NCBI GenBank assembly: GCA_937864205.1
Contig: CALMJB010000032.1
Coordinates: 1 to 64,000 of the forward strand
DNA from: an uncultured Actinomycetes bacterium
GTDB lineage: Bacteria; Actinomycetota; Actinomycetes; Nanopelagicales; Nanopelagicaceae
DNA length: 64,000 bases
Reading direction: 5' to 3'
Every line of letters starts with the position of its first letter. Position 1 is the first letter of the stretch. The position numbers and the translations under genes were made by a program. Below, one piece after another: positions 57,698 to 64,000 of this stretch. The notes under the pieces were generated by a model that was not told the origin of the DNA, made no database searches, and saw nothing but the letters and a program-made list of their open reading frames with translations.

Positions 57698-58489
57698 TTA
57701 ATTAGCGACATCCCGGCGTTTAAATAAAAATGCAACTAAAACTAACCCGAGTAACAAAATCGAATAACTGCCAAACAACGCATACTTATATGAGATTTTT
57801 TCTGTTCCACCCACCGCCACAACCGATAGAAGTTGTCCGGGGAAGTACTTATCGATATTTTTCACAACTGCGCTCAATAACCCTTCAATTATTAAGATCC
57901 AGATAACGCCAATCGATATCGATGAGATTGGTGATCTAAACAGCAACCCTAAGATCATGCCGAACAGACCAAAGCCAATCGTAGAAATCAAAACGTTCAA
58001 TAAACCTTGCTGAATTGCCAGTCGCCCATCTGAATTTGTCCAAAGGGCCGTTGAAACTTTTGCGGTTGGTGCCAATGCGTATGAGAGCCCAATACTTACA
58101 ATTGCTGAAAAAATTACCATTACGATTGCAAATATTTTCATAGCAGCTAATTTGCCAAATAAAATTTTCATTCGACTTGGTTGACGAACCAATAGATTTC
58201 GCAAGGTTCCATATGTATATTCCTGAGCAGTTTGTGCTGCAAATATGCACAATGCCACCACGCCCAACAAAGTTGCTGAGTTATTGAATCCCACAACTAC
58301 CCCGCTTGGTAATTGCAAAATCTCTCGCGAAATCCGCTGACCTTCTCGAGCATTTCCTTGTGGCGAATCAATCAATAGGAAAAGTAATGAAGTTACTAAG
58401 GAAGATGTGCCAATCACTGTGAGAATTGTCGAGAGTGAAAGTGATGGGCGTCTTAATTTTCGTAGCTCTGCCCTTATAACTTTAAGCAT
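57698..58489 (-). CDS. ABC-2 type transporter permease
   Basis: A 263-residue membrane protein with six predicted helices. It has the N-terminal MLKVIRAELRKLRRPSLSLS amphipathic start and the EYTYGTLRNLLVRQPSR loop typical of ABC-2 permeases. It pairs with the ATPase gene that overlaps it by 8 bp. Such two-gene exporters often move antibiotics, lipids or peptides; no substrate can be inferred. Confidence 0.87.
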   Translation of the reverse strand: MLKVIRAELRKLRRPSLSLSTILTVIGTSSLVTSLLFLLIDSPQGNAREGQRISREILQLPSGVVVGFNNSATLLGVVALCIFAAQTAQEYTYGTLRNLLVRQPSRMKILFGKLAAMKIFAIVMVIFSAIVSIGLSYALAPTAKVSTALWTNSDGRLAIQQGLLNVLISTIGFGLFGMILGLLFRSPISSISIGVIWILIIEGLLSAVVKNIDKYFPGQLLSVVAVGGTEKISYKYALFGSYSILLLGLVLVAFLFKRRDVAN

Positions 58490-59405
58490 TTGGTGAGCCA
58501 GTCATCTCAAAAAAAGTCTCTTCCAGTGTTGGTTTAATCGGGTTTAGCACAGATATAACAATCTGATTTTCAAAAGCCAATTTGTTAATACTTGCTGCTG
58601 CTGAAATAGGGGCAGAAATATGTAATTCATCATTGATTAACTTAGATTCAAATTTATTTTGGCTGATTATTTGAGCCAATCTAGATAAATCGGCACTACG
58701 CTCTGTTTTTACAACGATAATCGGTTTATGCGCTGAAAGTAAATCCTCTGTTTTTCCAGAAAAAACTACTTTTCCTTCTCGCAAAATTACTAAGTAATCA
58801 CTAATCATCTCTATTTCACTTAACAAGTGAGAGGAAACAAACACCGAAACACCTTCATCGGCAAGTTGGCGCAATAGCGCGCGAATTTCTTGTATGCCGG
58901 CTGGATCTAAACCATTAGTCGGTTCATCTAAAATTAATAATTTAGGATTAGGTAATAGCGCAGCCGCTATTCCTAATCTTTGCTTCATTCCTAATGAATA
59001 TGTTTTATATTTCGATTTTGATCGATCACCTAAACCAACTTTTTCAAGTAGTGGTTGTACTCGATCTAACGGGAATCCTCCGATTGTCGCCAAGACCTTT
59101 AAATTTTCAGATCCACTAAGTGCGGGATAAAAGGCTGGTCCTTCAATCATGGCGCCAACCCGCGGCAGATAGTTCTGTGGTTTGCTGATTTCCTCTGAAA
59201 GCACATGGCCTGACCCAGTAGTTGGATTTATTAATCCGAGCAACATACGAATAGTTGTAGTTTTGCCAGCCCCATTAGGACCGACGAATCCACAAATTGT
59301 TCCTAAAGGAATAGCAAAACTCGCGTGCGAAACCGCGAAACGTTCTTCATATTTCTTGCTTAAATCATTTACATCTAATGCCAGCAAATTGGATTGTTCA
59401 GCCAT
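58482..59405 (-). CDS. ABC transporter ATP-binding protein
   Basis: A 307-residue ATPase. Walker A is GPNGAGKTTTIRMLLGL, the signature is YSLGMKQRLGIAAAL, and Walker B is LLILDEPTNGLDP, followed by a C-terminal regulatory region of about 90 residues as in CcmA/BcrA-type exporters. The start is placed at ATG 59405, which overlaps the ctaB stop by 8 bp. An upstream in-frame start at 59432 would add nine residues. Confidence 0.92.
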   Translation of the reverse strand: MAEQSNLLALDVNDLSKKYEERFAVSHASFAIPLGTICGFVGPNGAGKTTTIRMLLGLINPTTGSGHVLSEEISKPQNYLPRVGAMIEGPAFYPALSGSENLKVLATIGGFPLDRVQPLLEKVGLGDRSKSKYKTYSLGMKQRLGIAAALLPNPKLLILDEPTNGLDPAGIQEIRALLRQLADEGVSVFVSSHLLSEIEMISDYLVILREGKVVFSGKTEDLLSAHKPIIVVKTERSADLSRLAQIISQNKFESKLINDELHISAPISAAASINKLAFENQIVISVLNPIKPTLEETFFEMTGSPNA

Positions 59406-60261
59406 TTGATATTTGTACCGCCCCAACAACAAGTATTAATGAGTAAATACTTAAAAAAACTATAGAGGATTGAAATAGTTTTCCAGCCATTGCCGTATCT
59501 AACTCTTTTGAAACTTTTAGCAAATCTCTTTTCCACAGGATTATTAGAATCAAAGTCAACGCCAAGCACCACAATGGCAGTTTTGCGTTAAAAATCAATG
59601 CTAAGGCTGAGAGTGTCATTCCCAATGAATGCAGCCATAACTGTAAGACGATTGATTTAGGTTTTGCCACCACAGGAAGCATCGGAAAATCTGCAGCTTC
59701 ATAATCACTTTTATGTTTTATTGCCAAAGCCCAAAAATGCGGTGGTGTCCAAAAAAAGATTACTAAAAAGAACCAAATCGCAGTCACATCCAATTTATTT
59801 GTAATAGCAGCCCAACCAATTAAAACTGGCATACATCCAGCAATTCCACCCCAGACAATATTTTGAGAGGTTCTAGGTTTTAATAACAATGTATAACCAA
59901 CCACATAAAATAAAATTGCAAATAAAGTAAGACTTGTTGCCAGCAAATTTGTAAATATAAAAATGATTGCCAACGATAAAATGCCAACTATCAAGGCAAA
60001 AATAAAAGCATTCTTTTTGCTAATAATTTTTTGAGCCGTTGGTCTCGTAGAAGTTCTCTTCATCAATAGATCTCGGTCAACTTCAATTGCCATATTAAAA
60101 GCATTAGCACTGCCGGCGGCCAGAGTTCCACCAATTACCGTTGCTAAAGCAATTTTCAAATTGGGAAATCCTTTGGCAGCTAAGAACATTGCTGGAATGG
60201 TCGTGATAACAAGTAATTCAACTACTCTTAATTTGAGCAAAACTAAATAATTTTTGATCAT
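59398..60261 (-). CDS. ctaB: Protoheme IX farnesyltransferase (haem O synthase)
   Basis: A 287-residue UbiA-superfamily enzyme with about eight helices. The first acidic motif is NMAIEVDRDLLMKRTSTRP, then KPRTSQNIVWGGIAGCMPVL and a second loop FWTPPHFWALAIKHKSDYE. It farnesylates haem b for cytochrome oxidase. Usual neighbours ctaA and cytochrome oxidase genes are absent. It lies between dacB and an ABC exporter. It overlaps dacB by one base (TAATG). Confidence 0.94.
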   Translation of the reverse strand: MIKNYLVLLKLRVVELLVITTIPAMFLAAKGFPNLKIALATVIGGTLAAGSANAFNMAIEVDRDLLMKRTSTRPTAQKIISKKNAFIFALIVGILSLAIIFIFTNLLATSLTLFAILFYVVGYTLLLKPRTSQNIVWGGIAGCMPVLIGWAAITNKLDVTAIWFFLVIFFWTPPHFWALAIKHKSDYEAADFPMLPVVAKPKSIVLQLWLHSLGMTLSALALIFNAKLPLWCLALTLILIILWKRDLLKVSKELDTAMAGKLFQSSIVFLSIYSLILVVGAVQISNG

Positions 60262-61415
60262 TAATTTAAAATTTCAGGAGTTGGTGCCTGCACATCTGTT
60301 TTTATCAAAATACTTAACATCCGATCAATTGCTGCCCGAGCGGCATCCTGTCTGGATTTTCTACTACTGACATTGTTTGAAATTATTGCAAACACATATT
60401 CTTCATCTCGGGCAGATGCAAAACCTGCTAACGCAACTGTGTGCCTAGTTGAACCAGTTTTTGCTTTTACTAAACCTCTCGCGTCAGCTGCCGTTCCGTG
60501 GAATCGATTTACCAATGTGCCACTTTCACCACTTGTAGGCAGTGAGTTGTACACAATCTGTAATTTTGGCTCTGTTCTAATTTTAAAAAGTAGTTCCACC
60601 AATGTACGCGGTGAGATTTGATCGGCAGAAGATAAGCCTGATGCATCCGCTAAATAAAGGCCGGCGTAATTGACTCCCAATTTTCCTAATTCTTGGATTG
60701 TAAATTCATTCATTCCGGTTTTAGTTTTCGGAAAACCACCTTTTTCTACCGCTAACATCATTAATCGTTGGGCTAAGACATTATCGCTATATAACAAACA
60801 CCATTTGATCATGTTCTGTAATTGCGGTGATTGTGATTCTGAAATTTTCGAGACCGTTAACGAAGTTGGGTCTGTACCAACTGGAATTGCTTTTGCAGTT
60901 ATATAAAGTTTTCTACCAAATGCTCGTTTGAGCGAGCGCATATCGGAATACTCAATCCCAGAGTAATTCACAGTGATGCGTTTTAATTTAGTTCCCGCAA
61001 TCGCATCTTTTACAAGTTGTGGCAGATATGTTCGCTTTGCTCGGTCTCGCTCTTTAGCGCTGGAGGTGACCCAAGGGTCGTTGTTACTAATTAAGGTGAA
61101 AACATTTGATTTATCAGTTGAATAAATTGCGGTAGTAAAAGTTGTAGTTGTGTCTAACACCATCGCGGCCATTGCGGCTGATACCAATTTAATTGTGGAA
61201 GCTGGTGCCTTGAGTTTGTCGCCGGCTTGATCAAACACCACTTCTGAGTTTGCTCGATTAACAATTAAAACACTGGGATTATTTAAGTACTTATTATTCA
61301 AATTCTTATAGAACTCTTGTGGCAGTGGATTCGCTGCTTGGACACCTTGTGCAGTTAAGCCGATTAGTAAAAAGAGGGAAAGAAACGCAGCAATTAACCC
61401 TTTGGTTTTGCGCAT
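60261..61415 (-). CDS. dacB: D-alanyl-D-alanine carboxypeptidase/endopeptidase (S13, PBP4-like)
   Basis: A 384-residue exported serine peptidase. The signal peptide ends near 27 (GVQA). Active-site motifs are SxxK at S73 (ASTIK), SxN at S210 (YSDNVLAQRL) and KTG at 319-321. The length is short for S13 enzymes, because the extra domain between SxxK and SxN is reduced. It trims peptidoglycan stem peptides. GAGGAG lies 7 nt before the ATG. Confidence 0.92.
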   Translation of the reverse strand: MRKTKGLIAAFLSLFLLIGLTAQGVQAANPLPQEFYKNLNNKYLNNPSVLIVNRANSEVVFDQAGDKLKAPASTIKLVSAAMAAMVLDTTTTFTTAIYSTDKSNVFTLISNNDPWVTSSAKERDRAKRTYLPQLVKDAIAGTKLKRITVNYSGIEYSDMRSLKRAFGRKLYITAKAIPVGTDPTSLTVSKISESQSPQLQNMIKWCLLYSDNVLAQRLMMLAVEKGGFPKTKTGMNEFTIQELGKLGVNYAGLYLADASGLSSADQISPRTLVELLFKIRTEPKLQIVYNSLPTSGESGTLVNRFHGTAADARGLVKAKTGSTRHTVALAGFASARDEEYVFAIISNNVSSRKSRQDAARAAIDRMLSILIKTDVQAPTPEILN

Positions 61416-61438
61416 TAGATTCTCCTCAATACCTTCAA

Positions 61439-61444
61439 TAAGGT
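61439..61444 (+). promoter_or_regulatory. Putative -10 box of the SpoU methyltransferase gene
   Basis: TAAGGT, 6 nt before the ATG at 61451, with no Shine-Dalgarno. Leaderless spacing as for yajQ, proC and the PGAM operon. Confidence 0.4.
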
Positions 61445-61450
61445 TTTGCT

Positions 61451-62086
61451 ATGAGCGACATAGGACCAGGCGAGTTTTACCCAGTGGTTGGTGTAGGTCC
61501 ACATTCTAAACCTTGGCCTACCGAAGAACACTTTGATCCGCAGTTGTTGGAAAGTGGTGATCGTCGCAATGTGTTGGATAAATATAGATATTGGAAACTC
61601 TCAGCAATTGTTGCCGATCTTGATTTGCGCAGAAACCCACTTGAGATTGCGATAGAGAATTGGCAGCACGATTTAAATATTGGATCAATTGTGCGCACTG
61701 CAAATGCCTTCAATGTTTCTCTAGTTCATATTGTTGGTAAGCGAGATTGGAATAAAAGAGGTGCGATGGTAACTGATCGGTATTTAAATGTTGTGCACCA
61801 TCCCACAATTTCAGATTTTAAGAAAGATTGTGATTCTAGAAATGTGCCAATTATTGGAATTGATAATGTAGAAAATTCAATTTCAATTGAGACCTATCAG
61901 TTTCCAAACAAGGCAGTGATGCTTTTTGGACAAGAAGGAGCGGGCATGTCTGCCGAAGCGATTGCCGCCTGCTCGGTGATTTTGGCGATTGCACAACATG
62001 GCTCTACTAGATCAATGAATGCATCAGCTGCTGGCGCTATTGCAATGTACGCCTGGGGTTTACAACACTTAAAAGTGAAGCGTTAA
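61451..62086 (+). CDS. SpoU/TrmH family RNA 2'-O-methyltransferase
   Basis: A 211-residue SPOUT methyltransferase. Motif 1 is HDLNIGSIVRTANAFNV, motif 2 is AVMLFGQEGAGMS and motif 3 is GSTRSMNASAAGAIAMY, together forming the trefoil-knot SAM site. A proline-rich N-terminal extension of about 55 residues precedes the core. The target (tRNA or rRNA ribose) is not readable from sequence. The stop overlaps the convergent TPR gene by 4 bp. Confidence 0.9.
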   Translation: MSDIGPGEFYPVVGVGPHSKPWPTEEHFDPQLLESGDRRNVLDKYRYWKLSAIVADLDLRRNPLEIAIENWQHDLNIGSIVRTANAFNVSLVHIVGKRDWNKRGAMVTDRYLNVVHHPTISDFKKDCDSRNVPIIGIDNVENSISIETYQFPNKAVMLFGQEGAGMSAEAIAACSVILAIAQHGSTRSMNASAAGAIAMYAWGLQHLKVKR

Positions 62087-63018
62087 TCCTCTTTTATAAC
62101 ATCGGAAACTGAGTTTAAGCGTCGCTCAATTTCCTCTGCCTCTTCTGCTTTACCAAGATTTTTTAGGACCACCGAAAGTTTGCGTTCAATTTCCATGATG
62201 AATTCAAAATCTTTAAATTCTGATTCGGTGACTATTTCCAGAACTTTTTCTAAAGTCATTAATGCTTCTTCATCTTTACCGGCAAGTGATTGCGCTTTGC
62301 CTAATTCAAATAAAGAATATGTTTCTCGGCGGTGATCGTGAGCGGTCACAAAAACATCGAGTGATTTTTGCGCAGCGATTAATGCACCTTCGGCATCTCC
62401 GAGTGCAGTCAAACAGTGGGCGATTTTTTGATCACACCTTGCAACATTTATGACTTCTTTTAATTTTTTAAACAAAGTTCGTGCTTGTTTAAAACTATCT
62501 AATGCATTTTGATATTGACCAAGTTCTCGTTGCGCGCATCCGATTAGGTGTAAATCATTTGCCGCGCCAGAATCATTTCCATCAATTAAATGTTCTTGTA
62601 CGCAATCAGACATACATTCAACAGTTTTTTCATATTCCCGAGATCCATACCACCACTCACCTAAAGTGCAGGCGAGTTCGATTGCCAACGGAGATTTTGT
62701 CTCACGTAGTAATTCGACAGCTTTACTCATCGCTGATGCAGCTTCGGGCATGCGTTTGAGTTGATTTAAGTTATATCCAATTGCCGAATAAGCCTGTGCT
62801 AATCCTTCAGTTGGAGCAGTTGAGCCCAATTCTGAATAAATATCGCGCGCAGTTTCAGCAAGTGCCAATGCTTCATCGTATTGACCGCGGGCATAAATTC
62901 TGGCGCTTAATTCGTAATAAGTATTTGCGCGCTCGACTCCGTCAACTTCAGGAATTCTTTCCCAAAGCATTTCCTCTGTAATTATTTCTTCGCCAGAGTT
63001 ATCTTCTTCGTCAGCCAA
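62083..63018 (-). CDS. Tetratricopeptide-repeat protein
   Basis: A 311-residue soluble protein made mostly of helical TPR units of about 35-40 residues (about six), for example YELSARIYARGQYDEALALA and GCAQRELGQYQNALDSFKQA. The acidic N-terminus holds EDNSGEEIITEEML. The TTG start follows a strong AGGGGG ribosome site. It has no catalytic domain. A scaffold or regulatory role is likely; the partner is unknown. Confidence 0.82.
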   Translation of the reverse strand: MADEEDNSGEEIITEEMLWERIPEVDGVERANTYYELSARIYARGQYDEALALAETARDIYSELGSTAPTEGLAQAYSAIGYNLNQLKRMPEAASAMSKAVELLRETKSPLAIELACTLGEWWYGSREYEKTVECMSDCVQEHLIDGNDSGAANDLHLIGCAQRELGQYQNALDSFKQARTLFKKLKEVINVARCDQKIAHCLTALGDAEGALIAAQKSLDVFVTAHDHRRETYSLFELGKAQSLAGKDEEALMTLEKVLEIVTESEFKDFEFIMEIERKLSVVLKNLGKAEEAEEIERRLNSVSDVIKED

Positions 63019-63090
63019 TTCGCCCCCTAAAAAGTAGTACTAACCTACCGCTTCTTCCTGAAACAAACTCGATGAATCTCTTGCTTTACA

Positions 63091-63128
63091 TAGGCACCTT
63101 TAATTAAGCCAATATGAGCAGGTGCCTA
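63091..63128. repeat. 9-bp inverted repeat at the phosphatase gene end
   Basis: TAGGCACCT (63091-63099) and AGGTGCCTA (63120-63128) are perfect inverted arms around a 20-nt loop that contains TTAATTAA. The right arm includes the stop codon of the phosphatase gene. On the minus strand it would form a stem just past that gene, but no U-tract follows, so it is not a classic intrinsic terminator. An operator for the downstream TPR gene is also possible. Confidence 0.45.
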
Positions 63129-63626
63129 ATTTGCTGAGAAATAATTGATCAAACCATCGCAGGCTTGTTCGACCATATCCAGCACATTTTCAAAACTATT
63201 TATCCCTTCGCCATATGGATCTGGAACTTGCAGTTTTGCCCCTTCAGGTTTGGTCGCATCGATTCCCGAAAGCTTTGGATCAAAACTTCGCAGCATAAAA
63301 ACTTTGTTTTTTTGTTCTGCCGTGGTGGCCAAATTCAAAATATTCGCACGGTTTGTTAAATCCATCGCCAGAATCAGATCTTGTTTTTCAAAATTAACCG
63401 GGTTAAATTGTTGCGCAGTATGTTCATATTTGTAACCAGCTTTTTCCCAAACAAGTTTTGAATTTGGATTTGCCCCTTGCCCGACATGCCAATTTCCAGT
63501 ACCAGAACTTGAAACAGTTATTGATGGTTTTGTTAATTTTTTTGATTTGTTATGAAGCACCGCCGCGGCCATTGGAGATCTGCAAATATTCCCCAAACAA
63601 ACCATATGGACTTTTAAACTTGACAT
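63126..63626 (-). CDS. Low-molecular-weight protein-tyrosine phosphatase
   Basis: A 166-residue LMW-PTP from the preferred ATG. The active-site loop VCLGNICRSPMAAAVL (C-x5-R-S) lies at the N-terminus, and the general-acid aspartate is in VPDPYGEG near residue 130. It dephosphorylates tyrosine or arginine residues. Upstream starts at 63698 would add 24 residues and run into the guaB1 promoter, so they are unlikely. Divergent from guaB1, with 72 bp between the starts. Confidence 0.88.
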   Translation of the reverse strand: MSSLKVHMVCLGNICRSPMAAAVLHNKSKKLTKPSITVSSSGTGNWHVGQGANPNSKLVWEKAGYKYEHTAQQFNPVNFEKQDLILAMDLTNRANILNLATTAEQKNKVFMLRSFDPKLSGIDATKPEGAKLQVPDPYGEGINSFENVLDMVEQACDGLINYFSAN

Positions 63627-63684
63627 TCCTCGAAGTGTTAAAAGGTATTCATTCTCAAAATAGGTGTTTGGCATACATAACGAG

Positions 63685-64000
<316 letters not shown>

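Noticed and set aside
61430..61446. ACCTT/AAGGT hairpin before the SpoU gene
   Set aside because: The stem is only five base pairs with a 4-nt loop in AT-rich DNA. A -10 box explanation for TAAGGT is simpler.

Overview
This window is a gene-dense, AT-rich stretch of an actinobacterial chromosome. The lineage call is inference from gene content and order. The men-nuo block, the CcsB/ResB/CcdA/TlpA set following a phosphoglycerate-mutase gene, the actinobacterial 32-residue ribosomal protein bS22 near proC, the XPB helicase plus helicase-associated protein, and the tilS-hpt-ftsH-folEPBK-panC-coaX-lysS-clpC order all resemble Mycobacterium and Streptomyces neighbourhoods. The base composition is far more AT-rich than those genera. 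Genes overlap or nearly touch and there is almost no non-coding DNA, which suggests a streamlined, possibly aquatic actinobacterium such as the acI/Nanopelagicales group. I cannot confirm the lineage without a search.

Layout. (1) 1-1613: tRNA-Tyr(GTA), yajQ and an EamA/RarD transporter. (2) 1593-18409, minus strand: menG, all fourteen complex I genes nuoA-N, and a trans-polyprenyl diphosphate synthase, in one uninterrupted 16.8-kb array. (3) 18484-25353: menaquinone genes menF, menD, menC, menB, menE and menA in facing orientations, then a small PLDc_N membrane protein. (4) 25358-29648, minus: PGAM-like phosphatase, then the system II cytochrome c maturation set (TlpA/ResA, CcdA, ResB, CcsB). 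(5) 29742-36093: HAD-IB phosphatase, helicase-associated protein, M20 peptidase, XPB helicase, a glutaredoxin-like protein and an unknown small protein. (6) 36131-41587: secreted metalloprotease-like protein, bS22, a secreted propeller-like protein, proC and a cysteine-rich protein. (7) 41580-56393, minus: a long cofactor and housekeeping array (tilS, hpt, ftsH, folE, folP, folB, folK, panC, nadB, nadC, coaX, lysS, a GNAT acetyltransferase, clpC). (8) 56397-64000: NlpC/P60 hydrolase, ABC exporter pair, haem O synthase, D-Ala-D-Ala carboxypeptidase, SpoU methyltransferase, TPR protein, low-molecular-weight phosphatase and the start of guaB1.

Functionally, regions 2-4 form a respiratory block. 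MenFDCBEAG and the polyprenyl synthase would make menaquinone, complex I would reduce it, and CcsB/ResB/CcdA/TlpA would attach haem to the c-type cytochromes downstream. MenH and the DHNA-CoA thioesterase are not in the window.

The strongest anomaly is in tilS. The tRNA-Ile lysidine synthetase gene is full length and colinear with its family but carries one in-frame TAA inside a conserved motif. I also see a recurrent TANNNT box 6-8 bases upstream of first-gene start codons, consistent with leaderless transcripts, and many overlapping convergent gene ends. I found no mobile element, CRISPR array, prophage, defence island or biosynthetic gene cluster, and nothing I would call a wholly new system. 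No stretch over 300 bases lacks a gene. The longest gaps are 84-243 and 44079-44227.
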